A DNA stretch of 64,000 nt from Pithys albifrons albifrons (lineage: Eukaryota; Chordata; Aves; Passeriformes; Thamnophilidae), in NCBI RefSeq assembly GCF_047495875.1, contig NC_092461.1, forward strand, positions 52,819,511-52,883,510, written 5' to 3'. The notes below the pieces were generated by a model. That model was not told the DNA's origin and did not search any database. It saw only the letters and a program-made list of their open reading frames with translations. Each line of letters starts with the position of its first letter. Position 1 is the first letter of the stretch. The translations under genes and the position numbers were made by a program. Positions 36,406 through 50,500 of the stretch are shown here, piece after piece.

Positions 36406-38411
36406 GGAAGTGGGTAACAATGTTTTCTGGGAGTGAAATTGTGGTTTCTATATTCTGTCCATAGTCTGTCCACAATACCTATTCTGCACTGCTGTGGAAG
36501 AAGTTAAAATCCTGTTTTAGCTGTAGGCTACCACTTTAAGCTCTTAAAAATGTTCTCTGCTACTACATGTTCAATTCAGGTTAACTTCTTAATGTTTCTG
36601 CTTAGGTAAGAAATGACTATAGAAAGTATGTTACTAATTTTTCAGATAGGTGGTGGAAAGAGAAAATATGAGGAGGAGTAATAATTTTGGGTTGAACACA
36701 GTATTTTACTAAACTGAAAAACCTTTGCTCATTTCATTCTTTAGGAGAAGTATTAAAAGATGCAAAAGGAAGAAAAGAAGCAGTGGTTTTGACTCACCCT
36801 GCCTTCCATTTTTTTCATCCAATAAATCCTTTGTTCGGAAGATGTCAATCAACTACATCACAACCTTTTAGAAAGCTCCGGCTCCCGTGACAACATCAGC
36901 ATACAGGTAGCTGCATGGCTCTGGGTCTCTGGAGAAATCACACAAATCCATCTTTGGAGTCTTTTTTGGCCGTTAGTATGTCTGCTTTTGAATTTCATTT
37001 CAAAGAAGATAACTGAAAGCTTCTAGAAAAGTAGAAATACTGAAATTTGGAACAACTTTAAGAGTAGAGGTGCAAGAGTAGTGAATATTTGTAAATGATT
37101 CCAACAGCATTCTTGGCATCTGGCTGGCAATTTCATGTAATCAGAGTTCTCCTTTAGTTCCTGATATGTTGATTGGTTTGCGAATCTGAAAAATTGCAGT
37201 TCACACTCTGTTCAGCTTCCAGATTCAGACTAATCATTTTTAAAACTGCACTGTGCAATATGGAAAGCTGGACTTTTTAATGCAGGTTTTAACAATTGCA
37301 GTTAAATTATTTGGGGTGGAGGGAAAGACATATCCAAGGATAACACCTGTTTTGATGCAATTAAAGCCCTAGAGCAGTATATGGATCAAATACTTCAAGA
37401 AAACCTTGCTCTGTAGAGTTAAAAATTACAGAGCCAAAGGGGTTGTAAGTAGTTAGTCCCTGGAAAATATATTGGTAATGACAGAAGCAAATTGATTTCA
37501 ACTATTGCCCAGGTCCAAGGGAAGGTGTGTGATGGTGACATTTAAAGACTTAGAAGAGTGATTAGAGAGACAGGTCCTGCTTACGCTGAAGCTTGCCTGC
37601 TGTGATGTACACAAACTGAGGTAAAACTGCTGGTGCAATGCAGTGGCTTTAAAATAGGATCAGTTAAGTTATTTTATTTTTTAAAAATGATAAAATTTGT
37701 CATTGGTTCCTCTGTCCTTTCCTGCACTAGTATCCCTTAGGAACTGTGTTTGTGAAAGTTAGAAAATCAGAATAAATCAAATTCAGTACAACTCTCCCCA
37801 AAGCAAACTAAGTCTCCTGTTTATTTCTTTGCCAAGTTATCTCCTACAGCATACAAGTGCAGTTCTTAAACTTTACAGCCCAGCCTGATGTTTTCCTACA
37901 GAGAACACATGGGGAAAATGTAGGTCCTTGCTTGCAGAGAGATTTTTCCCTTTTGTCTTCTGGCCTGGCATTCACCCTGGATTTGGCTTAAAGAATAATA
38001 TTGAGTGCCCCAGGCTTAGACTATTGTGTATCCTTTCTTTTCTCTTCCCACATGCAAGTTATGTCATGTCATCTCTGGTCCCAAGCTCCAATCCAGGTGG
38101 ACAGGGAGAAATGCAAAGTACTGTGTTGGCAGAAGATTCAAAACAAAGGATGAGGGAAAAGGAAGATGTGGGGTGGGAACCCAGTATGAGAGAAAGTGAG
38201 GTGTCAACAATGGTCCAGGGTAGGAGAGGTTTGATGCATCAGGGAGAGCGTTCCCTGACAAGCCTTCAGGGACTGGAGTACCTGAACTCTGAACTGCAGA
38301 GTGCAGGGTCCTTACCAAAAAAAAAAAAAAAAAATTGAGAAATCTATGCAAAAATAGCCATGTGGTTGTTGCACTTCCTAAAGACTGTCTGTAGCCAGAC
38401 AGACCTGACAC
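36406..38411. other. unique sequence, no gene seen
   Basis: No exon or element is recognised. A pure run of 18 A lies at 38317-38334, without a polyadenylation signal upstream. The 136-codon plus-strand frame at 37928-38338 ends in that run and has no recognisable domain. Confidence 0.5.
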
Positions 38412-39034
38412 AACCTCCCCTGACACAACTTCAGGCCATTCCCTTGTGTTCTGACACTGGTCACCACAGAGAAGAGATCAGTGCCTGTCCCTTCTTTTTC
38501 CCTCACAAGGAAGTTGTAACTGCAGTGAGGTCTCCCCTCAGTCTCCTCTTCTCCAGGCTGAACAGACCAAGTGACCTCAGCTGCTCCTCATATGGCTTCC
38601 CCTTAAGGCCCTTCATCTTTAGAAACTCTTAATATCTTTCTTATATTGTGGTGCCTAAAACTGCACCCAATATTCAAGGTGAGGCTGCCCCAGTGCAGAG
38701 CAAAATGGGACAATCCCCTCCCTCGACCAGCTGGTGATCCTTTTCCTGATGCCCCCGCCCCCTAGGACGTGGTTGGCCCTCCTGGCTGCCAGGGCACTGC
38801 TCACTCACATTCAACTTGCCATTAACCAGGACCCCCAGATCCTTTTCCATGGCACTGTTTTCCAGGATCTCATTCCCCAGTCTGTACGAAAATCAAGGGT
38901 TGCCCCATCCCAGGTGTAGAATCCAGCACTTTCCCTTGTTGAGCTTCACATGGTTGGTGATTGCCCAGTCCTCTAATTTGTCGAGGTCTCTCTGCAGGGC
39001 CTCCCTGCCTTTGAGGGAGTCAACAGCTCCATGT
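38412..39034 (-). mobile_element. CR1 LINE internal fragment lacking the 3' tip
   Basis: This minus-strand CR1 matches the familiar avian run: CCTGACACAACTTCAGGCCA, GGTCACCACAGAGAAGAGAT, AGTCTCCTCTTCTCCAGGCT, GAACAGACCAAGTGACCTCA, then GTGAGGCTGCCCCAGTGCAG and GTGATTGCCCAGTCCTCTAA and TCTCTGCAGGGCCTCCCTGC, ending abruptly at GAGTCAACAGCTCC. CR1 copies usually keep the 3' end and lose the 5' end. Here about 300 bases of 3' end are missing too, replaced left of 38412 by unrelated sequence, so a deletion or aberrant insertion is likely. Confidence 0.88.
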
Positions 39035-42000
39035 TAGAAGTTGCTTAATGATTTAGTCTTGAAAATTAGTTCAAGAGCTTTACAAAATCACTAATATTAC
39101 TGTGTTGTCCAGCACTTAATACTGTAACGAATTACTGTAATAAATGGTATGTTTTTGGTTAATGTACTATCAACAGAGTATCCTAAGGAACAATAGAAGA
39201 CAACTAACAAAAGAGAAAAAGCCCTTCAGAAAATCCCCACCAAGTCCCTGCTTGGATGAAATTTACTCCAGCCACACCTGGAAAGTGTCCAATCTTTGTA
39301 TCAAACCCAACCTCTGCAAACAGTCCGTTGTATCAATTAACAGTGTAGAAGAAGAGTGTGAAAAGCATCCACAGAGAGTAACCTGCTCCTCAGTTTAATT
39401 TTGGATCGTTTTGTGACTCACTTGCTCTGACCCTGTCTGTTTACATGACTTCGTTATGCTTCAGTTGTTTTAGCAGTGCGCAAAGGCAGGATTAAGACAT
39501 TGCCTCTTCAATTACAAAAATCCTGGGTGGAAAAATATGCAATGTTTCTGCTGTTAGCGGAGGTGGAGGGATCACTAAGTAGATTGAGATAGGTCAAGCT
39601 AAATTTATCTGCAATAATAATGGATTGGTTTTGTTGGAGTTAGAGCAGGGATTGCTTTGCCCCAGTATGTGTTGTTTCATGCCTCCTTTGACGAACTTGA
39701 GGGACCTGTCAGGGTTTAATCCAATTACTGATGACATTGGAGAAAAGAGCAGCAGAAGTGGGCTGGATGGAAACAATGTATTAACACAGAAAAATCTCAT
39801 CTTTTCCCAAATCAGTGAGATGAGAACAAATCCTGGGAATTGTCAAGTGCCTCTTATTTTGGTTCTTCAAATAATTTAGTGTTAATCGGTCCATTTGCAA
39901 TCATTTAACTGATAAAAGCGCAGTAAACAAAGGAGCAGGCTGCAGTTCGGAGCAGGAATTGAAAGCAGATATTTTTTTCTATCCAGTTTGCACTGGGCTT
40001 AAAACATACTGACAGAAAACACAAAGTTTGGGTTAAAAGATGTGTCGGTTATGAGTAATGTTTGCAGGACTCCCATGAACTAAAGAGAATAGAGCTATTT
40101 AGAGCCATCAAGTTTGCTTCCAAGGGCTTCAAGAGGGATTTATTTAAAAGGAGACATATTGCTAATATGTTTAACTTGTTTATTCTGTTAAAATGAAACA
40201 TTTATAGTTATTTTCTTACTTCCAGTGGTTTTTACTCCATTTACAAATCTAACATAAGCACATAATATTAAGGGAATGGTACCTAAATAACCTGTTGCCC
40301 TGCTGTGTTTAAGATTTTGCTTGGCCCTGTGTGAGTGTTGTCTGGTGGGACTGATGGTTTGTGTTTCTACTTCTTGCTCAGGTTCAGGCAGCCACAAGAA
40401 TGAAGAGTTTGACTAGTTGCACAAATATGCCCCAATACCAATTCAAAATGCTTGTGTGAGGCTTTCCTGTTTTTCTTTATGGAGATATCTTGAGTCAAGA
40501 GCTGCACAAATGCTGACAAAAAACGTGAACTCAGGTATTTGCCAACACTGCTGGTGTTCACACAGCTTTGCTCACCCTTGTCCCCTCAAACAGCCTTCCT
40601 GTTCCTTGCATGGTTTAAACAGTGATTTATCCCCTAATAGGGCTGTTTCCAACAGCTGTAGTTGCTTAAAATATGCAGATTTCTTAAGCCTCTGACCCAC
40701 TTGAGCATCCTTTGAAGTTGTTTAGTCCCACGTGGGTATGAAGCTATGAAAAAAGTAAATCCCAGACCAGGTCTGGGGAAGTGTTTTGCCTTCACCTCAC
40801 GGGCAATGGTCTGACTGTCTTGTCTAGAATTCACTGTTGTGGCTTTTGGCAGTTTCAATTTAACTCACAGGCGATAATGAGGGTGGTTCAAGCCCATGGA
40901 CGGTGTCTTTCTGCCGCAGTGCTGCCTCTTTGAGATAGCTGGTAAAAAAAGCATTTTGTATTTATGACTAATGTCTGTTCAGTTACTATATTTAAAGTCT
41001 AATAGACGTTTAGAAATACTGTCTTAGCCAGCAGGATTAAACTTCATTAGTTTGAAACAGGAGAGAAATGTTAGCCACTGTGCAGTCTTTGATTATACTC
41101 TGGGGAATTTCCTAGGGTTAAATTAACCACAGGGGAACTCTACTCTTGTTCTTTGAATGCCAGTGAAACATATTGAGAAATACAGGGGAAAAAATAATTA
41201 TAATTTTGAAATGCAAAAACTATAAAGTTCATCGTATATATAATCCCTAGTGCACAGTAAGTTCTGTATACTTGCACCATTTAATGTTAATGCGGCCATT
41301 TATTTTATATTTTGTTTTTGCTTTATAAAAGAAGTCATGCCACCAGCAATAGTATTTGACCATAAAGGGACATTCAGAAAACTACCATTTCAACAGACTC
41401 AGTTTAATTCAGGAGGGAGATAATTTAGCCACTAAATGTCCTGCCTTATCCACAGCATCATTGGAGAATTACTCTCCAGAATCACTTTCATTCCCCAGCT
41501 GCTGGCAATTTAGCAGTGCTGCTTGCCTTTAATTAATTTCTTTGAATCTACATGTAGAAGGTAAGTGTCAATGACTTTGTCAGAATTAGCAGAAATTTTT
41601 GCCCAAAAATTATGTTTTGGAAGATGCAATGTAATTGGAATCAAAAGCCTTTTCTGACAGGTTTTTTTTAATGCTATGCTTGGAAAATATGAAATGAAAA
41701 AGTTTACAATTTCATATATCAACAAAGACTTCAGTAATTTAATTTCTAAACATGGAAATTAGCTAGTTTAGTAAATTTCCTTGTCATGTGACGATTTTCC
41801 TTTTATCTCCTCATACCACTAATTTCAAATGAAAAATGATGCGTGGGGGCAGAAGTATGGAATAACACATCTAAAAATGAAGAAATCTTCTTTTCTTACT
41901 CACAGAAGAGTTTGCAAAAAATTATAAAAAATCCTGTGAATTTATGTCTTCTTCCATTCAGCCTTCTTGAAAATATTCCACTCTTTTGTACTGAAAAACA

Positions 42001-45000
42001 AGTTGAGTACAATACAAAAATCTGTATTTTTCAGCTTAATATTTTTGCATTGCCAAACCAAACCTATCCTGAAATCAGCATGAACTTTTTAAGCAATGCA
42101 GAAGAAACACAATTTCATTGTTCAAAAGTATTGTCAAAACAAATTAAAACTGGTAAAATATTTATGTTCTCTATTTTCTTAATATGCATGTAAAGTTGAA
42201 TTTCTGTCCAACAGGTACACAGCCTGAGAAGAAACTGGATTCTGCATGAGACCAAGAAAGAAACAGGGGAAAATGTATTTCTTCTCAAACTGCATATAGT
42301 ATTTATTGCAGAAATATCTACCTAATCCCTAGACTGCTCTTTTGTTGTTTTTTTCTCTCTGTTGTAGAGATACTTGCTACAATCTTTACTACCTTTTCTC
42401 TTAGCTGTTGTTCTGCTAAAATTTGAAGCAAACAGTCCAGCTATCTTCTTGCAAGGCACATATGAAAACCACAGCCCTAAAAATCATATTGGTGTGCACA
42501 TCCTGTGGAAGAAACGTTGTATGTGCTTGGACCTCAGCGCTAGCTGGATGCAGACTGTCTCATAAAAGCAGGACATATCTCACATGACAATATCTAGTAA
42601 AAGGTAAAGCTCAACATGAACAACTGACCTATTCTCTGCTGGTACTGAAGGAGATTGTTCTATAAAAATGCAGATGAATGTCAGTCAAGTGCAGAGAGAG
42701 CATGGGGCTAAAGTTTCCTATATGTGCTTCTCAAGCATGTGGGGCTAGTGGCATGCCTCCTTCATTTAGTTATCCCTCTGCATTTTCATAGCTTCTCTAC
42801 TTTCTTGTGATCTTGCCCTTTTTGCATAGAATTCATGTTGCACTTAACTTTTATCTAATGTTTACCCATTTATGGCTGCCAAAAAGATGGTATTTCACCA
42901 TTTTCAAGACTACAGGATATGTGGAAATTGGCTGCCATTTTCTCCTGTTGCGGTAATAGGATATGCTTCTGGCAGTCTTCATCCACACCTACACTCCTGT
43001 TTCAGTACAATATCCTTTCAGCAGCATGCACGCTTCAGACTAGACTTGGCAAACCTCTTTACTGAGAAAAGGCTAAACCACAACACCAAATGAAAAAAAG
43101 AGAATGGCAACACATTTTTAAACACTGATTTGGATGGTTTGGGGTAGTTTATGATGTCATTGTCATTATTTTAACATCACCTATCCCTTTAAGGTAGGAT
43201 GTACAATATTGCCCCTGTTCTAGAGATGGAAAAACAATTAGCTGATTTAATTCAGTCCTAAAGAAGAATGATTTGACACTTGAGCTTCAAACCAGAACTT
43301 CATTATTCCTGGATTTACGAAGAGTCTGTAGCTGCAGCTCAAATAACATACCTTTCCCTATAGTACCCTTGCACAAAGAATAAAAAATGACCAGAAAAAA
43401 AAGTAGTCCTTTAACTGGAAACTAGAGAATTTTTAGGGAAAATCTGCAAAAGATGGGAATTTGTTATATAACAGGTTTTCAAAGTAAGAATAGCCCTAAT
43501 TTGCTCTAGATTCTGCTACAAACCCAACTAAAAAGTAGCAAAAAAATCTTTCAGCAGGGGACATTTTGAAAGAAAGACATGATGGATGGAAGAAAGTAGA
43601 AAAATAGGATAAACCACAGGAGAGAATGAAGACATGTATGTGAATTGCAATGTATTGTAAGATAAAATGATCCATGAACTTGGGTTATTTGTGCTATTTA
43701 GAAATAAAGACGCTGGAATCCAGAGGCCAGAGTAGATGAATAAGGAATACAAAGGGTCAGCTTGGATATAAAGGCGTGTGTACAAGAAAGAAAATGGTCA
43801 CTATCAAACAATGCTAGAGAAATTCTGGGATGAAGTTAAGACAGTGTAATGGAAAAGAACAGTGAAAGAGGAGACTGTGAAAGGAGTACCGACTACACTA
43901 AAATAAATATTTCTTTTTTAGATGCTGGAGAGCGATATGGTCATGTAATCTACATATTGCCATCACAGTTGCTATAGAGAGTGTAATGTACTGTGTTTTT
44001 TTACCACCAGGGAGACTGTTGCAACAGACAGGGAGCTACATTAGGAAGTTGTGCTTAACAAGTCATGTGTGATTTTACTGTCAAACTGCAAAGTGCCGCT
44101 CTCCTATGGAAGAAGGCTGCGAGTACTTTCGAGGAGTTGATAAACACCACATGATGCAGCTTTCTGGGAAGAACAGAATCCTTTGAAGCATTTCCAGCAA
44201 AATCCTTAGAGAGGCAGAACATATTTTCAGATGCATGATTCTAGGTTAAACAGCTATGTCCCCCACTTGTTTACAAAGCAGCTCGACAGCTGCTGTGAGC
44301 CACTGGCCCCCTTTGGACAGACAGGATACATTTGGATCTGTCACAGTGAGCCACAGTGTGCCTTTGCTGCATTACTCTGCAAAGATCTCATTGCAGATCT
44401 GCTGCTGGCAGGGCTAAAAGCTTCACCAACTTTAAGCGCGGCAGATGATTATTTTCACTCCTGCTTTAAGTTTCCTTGTTCTTTTTAACTCTGAAGTTGC
44501 AGGGAATGTTTGCAGTGGTGAAATTGGTCCTAAGGAAGCTGTACCATGCTTTATGTATGAGGAATAAGATATAAAAATAAACAGCAGCAGCTGATTAGTG
44601 GCAGGGAGTGGGTTCTTTAACAGAAGAGAAAAAACCCTAAAGTCAGTTTAGAAACAGATACAGTGTCCAGTTTGAAAAGGTTGGCAATGCAGCTGTCCTT
44701 CAACATTTGGGAAATCAGGCTGAGAGGTGCAGTTCCTGAGCTGTGAAGCCCAGCCACATCTCCTGAAAGTGCTGCTGGAAACAACCCCAAACCAGGACAC
44801 CTTGTAAACAGGGACAGAACAGCCTGTCTTGGGAAGTGGGGGACAGAGGTTTAAATATTATCTTGTAAACAAAGACACATAACTTGGTGTGGTCCCACAC
44901 TTGTGGATGGATCAAAGGGTGATTTAGTAAGCTCAATGCACTTTTCTATATTACAATGGGCACTGGTGGTCACAAAACAAGGACCGGCTGGCAATTTCCC

Positions 45001-46326
45001 AATTCTAGTTCACACTTTCCTCTTTCTGCCATGGCCATGCTGCTGCTGGGGATCAAGTGGGAAGCTGGACAGGAGCAACAACTGGACAGGGCCATCTTAC
45101 TTTCACTGCACGTCTTGGCAGTGTGTGCCTGCTGGCATGACAGAAAGATGGATGCAAGGGAATGGTCTAGGGCTGTCTTACTGCTCTGCTTGGTTTTCCC
45201 AGTGAATAGATCATGATAAATTCTTGTTACAAAATATTGCTTGTCCAGTAGCTCTTCTGCATCCTCCTTATAAAGGCTGTAGTGGTCCTTTGCCCAATGT
45301 AATACGTTATTTGATGCCTTTAAACCTATATAATATCCCACGGTAGGTACTGCTGCAACATATTCTTAAGCATTTCTTCCCCAGCAATATTTTCTCTCTA
45401 ACCAAGGCAAAGGAAATCAGTGGAGACAATAAATCTCTCTTTCTCTGCTGAGAAGGGTGGCAGCAGACCCTCCGCCTCTGAAGCCCACAAATCATAGGTG
45501 GCATGTCCCTTGCAGTCAGCAACAATATTGTTTCCTTTGCCCTCCTTACCAGAGACTGGTCATAGCAAAAATTATTACTGATGGCATCTGACAGTTCTAC
45601 ATCATGGTTTGACATTAGCTTTTAGTTACTGGTTCTTTTTTAATAGCTGCCAGTGTGTTCAGTCAAATACCTGTCTGTCACCACAATCAGACATGCCTTA
45701 ATATGTTTGCGTTATGGAAGAGGACCTCAGCGTCTTTCCAGCACGTTATTATAGTCCCAATATAGCTTTTTATCACAAATTCCTCATGCGTAGCTGTCCC
45801 TGCTCCACCACAGAAATCTTCCGAGTTGGCAGCTCTGGTGTCTGCTGCCATTAATCTTCTCTGTGCTGCGGAGAGCAGGGCACCAGGTGATTTATGGCAA
45901 TTACCTGCTCTGATGCAGTGGAGCTCAGGTGACTTGGGTCATTGCTGATATGAGTTTTGACCCCAGGCAGCCTGAGAGTGCAAAATATGCCTCTGTACAC
46001 CTGTGTTTACTTTTCTCCATAAGAACAGTGCAGTTAAACAAGGGGAGGGAATATGCATTTTAATCACATTTTAAAATAGTATTGGAGTGGTTGTGCACTG
46101 GTAAGTGAAAGGTTAAACACTCTAGCAACCAATTCAGAATTAAAAGCTGTAATCAAATGTCTTTGTTAGTTTTGTGAAAACAATATTTTCCCAGGAAGGC
46201 TGTAAAATGCACATTTTTCACCTGTGATTTCCCAGACTGAATTCTAGTTTAAATTTTATGCATCACTCTCAGGTTTTCCTCCCAATTTTGTATTTTTTTT
46301 AACTCTCAGGGACCTGACATGACACA
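39035..46326. other. unique sequence, no gene seen
   Basis: Seven kilobases without a recognised interspersed repeat. Open frames up to 123 codons (44970-45341, minus) show no known domain, and overlapping frames on the other strand of similar length suggest locally GC-richer DNA, not selection on one frame. Confidence 0.45.
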
Positions 46327-46366
46327 CAAGCTGAGATGAGCAGTGCCAAGCTGAGATGAGCAGTGA
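46327..46366. repeat. direct tandem duplication, 20-bp unit x2
   Basis: CAAGCTGAGATGAGCAGTGC at 46327-46346 is followed at once by CAAGCTGAGATGAGCAGTG at 46347-46365. The near identity suggests a recent slippage event. Confidence 0.9.
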
Positions 46367-47315
46367 TGCTTTAAGCCAATTAAAGAGCAATGTTAATGGG
46401 CTCCCAGTAGATCCCACTAAGCCTTTCATGCCAGAAAGGATGATGCCCACAACACAGGGCTGAACTGAGCATTTAAAGCCTAGAAAAATAAGAGCAGATC
46501 TTCAAGTCTTCATTTTTAAGCAGCTTCCCTACTGGTTGTGTTGAAAGGGAAGTGTGTTCTTTAATAGGAAGACACAGAAGTGATTTCTCCTCTTATGAAG
46601 ATTCATATCAATGTGTGTGTGTGTGCAGGTATGTGTTACAGCATCTCAACAGTTTATATCCACTGGGAATTAAGCTGACTTCTACATTTCCTTTTCTCTG
46701 CTGCTGCCTTTATTTGTTTTATGTCAGCACGGAAAATGGAAAGTAAGATGAATCTTGTGATTAGGCTTGCGTATAGAGGAAAGGAAGTGAATTTAGGAGG
46801 CAATATATGTATGCAGTGGGCTGACTGCATGCACTCATTTTGAGAAGAGATGCAGGAAGAAGTGGGACCAGCTGCTGGAGGAGCAGGGGAAGCTGAGGAG
46901 GGGCATTGGGGAACCTGCACGCTGAGGTGTTTGGGGAGAATGGTGACTGGCCTGTGGCTCTGCAGATGTGGGTCTACCCTGCCTTGTTGTACCTCTTAGC
47001 TATCATGTAGGAAATCACAGAGATGAATGGCAACTCAGCAGTCATACTGATGTGGGATATGTTTATTTGGAAATAAAGAATGGCTTTTTCTTGCTTAGCT
47101 TGAGCTATTTTCAAAGCAGCCTAAGTCAAGCTGGAAAAAAGTGGTAATTCTGGGATGCAAATCTGTGAGGGCCTTACAGGAATATGCTTATAGCATCTAA
47201 TCTTGCACTGTTATATGCTCCCCCATAGACGAGCCCAGAGGCAAGTGAAAAAAATGAAGTCTGGGCTATTCATGATACCCCTGGCATCAGCTCCAGTCAC
47301 ACGCGGGTGTGTGGG
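46367..47315. other. unique sequence, no gene seen
   Basis: A short GT tract lies at 46613-46626. No exon or element is recognised. Confidence 0.5.
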
Positions 47316-47354
47316 CAGCTGCAGCTGACATATGCTAATAGCAATCAACATATG
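47316..47354. promoter_or_regulatory. candidate cis-regulatory cluster of four E-boxes
   Basis: Two adjoining CAGCTG sites (47316-47321 and 47322-47327) are followed by two CATATG sites (47329-47334 and 47349-47354). CANNTG is the core bound by bHLH dimers. Between the CATATG sites is CTAATAG, a homeodomain-like core, and a TGACGT CRE-type core occurs about 50 bases downstream. Function is inference from motif density only; there is no gene nearby to assign. Confidence 0.35.
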
Positions 47355-47480
47355 TACGCGGAGCTCGGCCACACAGAGCTACAGCACAAAGAGCCTGGGC
47401 AAAGTGACGTTTACCAGTGCATCCTTTGGCCACTGAGCTTGCTATTAAATGCTGTGTCTGACCCATGCTGTGACAGTATA

Positions 47481-47543
47481 TGAGCTGGACTTCAGTGATC
47501 CTTATAAATCCCTTCTAACTCAGAATATTCTATGTTTCTGTGA
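47481..47543 (+). mobile_element. CR1 LINE 3' tip
   Basis: GAGCTGGACTTCAGTGATCC then CCCTTCTAACTCAGAATATT and CTATGTTTCTGTGA match the last ~60 bases of an avian CR1 (GACTTCGATGATCC, CCAACTCAGGATATTCTATG). Only the 3' tip is left, on the plus strand. It probably belongs to the same CR1 group as the fragment at 38412-39034. Confidence 0.75.
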
Positions 47544-50500
47544 ATATGTAATCAGCCTGCCACCACCTTTAATGTGTAGCCATAGTTTTAGTTTGGGATG
47601 CCTTGATTGAAAGCCCAGTTTATGTACAGCCTACTCAGAGCAGGTGAATTCAGAGCATAAAGGAGTTTTTGGGCTATATTCATGTGTGAGGACCACACAT
47701 GCCCTCCCAGCCATGGGACTGAAGGCTTCCAGCATCCTCACTACTTTGGGGCTTTCAGACCTGCATGGTACTTGAGGCAGCCCAAAGTAGCTAGGTAACA
47801 GTGGTCTCAGAAGTAATTCTATTTTTTAAACACTTCACTCTTTTAGCTGTTTAGGGCCATCTCCAACCCAAAGCCCTGTCATAATCTGGTGGCATGCTGG
47901 GGCTTGTTTACAAGATAAACTAACCGCTGCTTTCCTCTCATCCACTGCTCCTGCTTCGAACTTGAAATAGGAATTATCTGTGTGTGTCAGAAACAGGAGA
48001 GTCAAAGCCTCCTTGGAGATGCCCTTTGGGCCTCTCTGCTACCTTGCAACATATTTCTATTTTCAAAGATGGCAACCCAGAACCTAATCTTCTACAGGCA
48101 CATGTATTGCTCCCTGGGAGGCATGTTAGAAATGAAGGAACTGATTTTTTTTAACCCCTCCTCCATGGGTTAGCCCACTTCTGCTTATCAGCCCACCTCA
48201 GCCCTTGATGCTTAAAATCTGGATCAGAGTTTTTCAGCTTTCAGGTCCTACACATGGTTTTTCAGCAGTGGCCTCATTTGCTTTCAAAGTAGTTGAGTGA
48301 AAATGCATCCATTCTGGGTTTTGTGCATCTGTAGGCAGAAATATAAGAGGACAGGTCTTACTATTTTTTTTTCTGAACTGATGTTTAGTGACTGTATTAA
48401 AAGGCCACACACAGGCTCCTCTCTTATTTGCATATGAATACTTAGCCTATTAGAAGCCAATGAAGTGAGGGTCTTGCAGTACATACCCTCTCACAGCATG
48501 ACGCTCAGACTTCCCATGACATCCTTTCTTCAGCTTTCATGTCAGTGAATATTATATTGTGATGCCTTGAAGCCAGGATAAACTGGGGCCGTTAAATGTT
48601 CAGATGTATGCTCAATCTGTGAAGCTTGCAGCTGCTCCACTCTTTTGATAATGCTAGTAAGCAAAATTAGTAAATAAAATAAATGCTTAAGGTTCATTTG
48701 CTGCACACCCCAATACATGAATGAGAATAGAATCGAGGACATCAAAGAAAGATAAAAAACAGTCTAGTAATAACATGTTCCCCTTAGGCCTACTGCTTAA
48801 CCTAAATGTTGTGTTAAAGGGATAAATGGGTGAACTGAATTATTATACACAGTTAAAAGCCAGGAATGAGATTTGAGATCACACCCCTGTTAGTAAGATC
48901 AGCATTATCTTCATAAGACAAAACCCCAGTAAATATTTAGCTGAGAAAATGTGTCATGTTTAATATATTCATAAATTTTGCATATTATTTCTTTACACAG
49001 GTACATAATAAAATCTTGCAGTGGCCCATGTAGCTGGAACAAGGTCATCGACCTCCCTTCATGGGAGCTCCCCCACCCCTTGTTGTTTCGGTGCCCTGAG
49101 AAGAGGCAAATCTGCCTGTGGTTGAAAAGAGATAGAAAGGCTCTCTGGGAAAGGTAGTTTCCAAAGAGATCTGAATGGCAGAGAGGAAGCCAAACCTAGG
49201 TGTTAACAACCATGAAGAGAGTAGTGGAGAGATGGCCATGAGGTGTCTTTGGAAGAGACCAGCAGCTCATGGTGGCTGTGACTGATGAAGAAAAGGACAG
49301 GAAGAGCTAAGGTGTTAAGGAGAGTAGGGCATGAGGGATGGGGCCACCTACTTTGTCTGAGGGAGGGGATGTGAAGGGCTGGATGGAGGCTTCCAGCACA
49401 AATGTCATATTTGGATGGAGAAGGAAGTTGGGTTCAGCAGATTGTTTCAAGGTTTCCACACTCCCAGAGCTGCAACATCTCTGAAAGCTCATGGTCACCT
49501 TAGTCTCTCTTGACTGTGGATCAAGGAGGGGAGGACTGCCATATGTGCATACACTGCTAAGTCATACTGCTGCTGGATTAAAATGTTTGAAGATCTACAT
49601 CCCAAAGGTTACATGCTTGAAAAAATATTCAAGGGGACTTGCAGAGTTGGATTAATGAGGTAACCTCAAATAATGGTAACCAAGGGAACGGCCAAAGGAA
49701 AAATTTTTTATCAATTAAGGTCTTCTGTAGTATTACTTGTGGGATGATCCTGTGGCATATGTGTGGAAAAAAATGTCCTGAAGGGGAGAGCACTGAGAAG
49801 CTCCTTATGAGCCTCCAACCACACTCAGAGATATAGTGCTGAGCTGCAGTTATTGCCTTCACTATTTCGAGTGAGTACATTAGAGAAGCTCCAACAAGAC
49901 TTCAGAAAATAAAGGCACTACTGCCCCAAGCACGGGCCTCCTGGCAGAAGATTGTCTTCCAGAGAACTGAGTTTAAGCACATGAACTTTGGAAGAAATTT
50001 GACCTGGAAGAAAAGAGCTACTTTCTGTGAGGATGTATCTGAAAACAAAACAAAAAAAATTTTTTTGTATCTGTTTTCTGCAAAGACAGAGGAGTGTGTC
50101 AGGTTGGTATGTTCAGACAGGTGCAAAAGTTGTATGTTTTTTTAAAAATATCAGAAAAAAACAAGCAGAGATTGAATAAATACAAAATTGATTTTCCATG
50201 AAACATGCAGAAAAATAAGATAAATTAACTGTTGGAGATAATACCCCCAGAACTGCTGATTGGAGAAAGCTGCATTTCTCTCTCATGGCCTGTGCTGCTT
50301 AAGTATGATATGACTCATGCCCCTGTGAAATATTTGACTCTATTCAAACCCACCATCTCCTCTTTGCTATAAAGTTAATTAATTTTTTAAAACTCCTTGT
50401 AACAGGAGTATCAATGTCTGAATAACGGATTGCCTTGGCAAAGGCGATCAGATAAGCTGGAGTCTTAAAAAGGTCAGGTGATGTACTAATATGAAAAATA

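Noticed and set aside
37928..38338. 136-codon frame ending at an A-run, considered as a processed retrogene
   Set aside because: There is no polyadenylation signal before the A-run, no recognisable protein and no flanking duplication.
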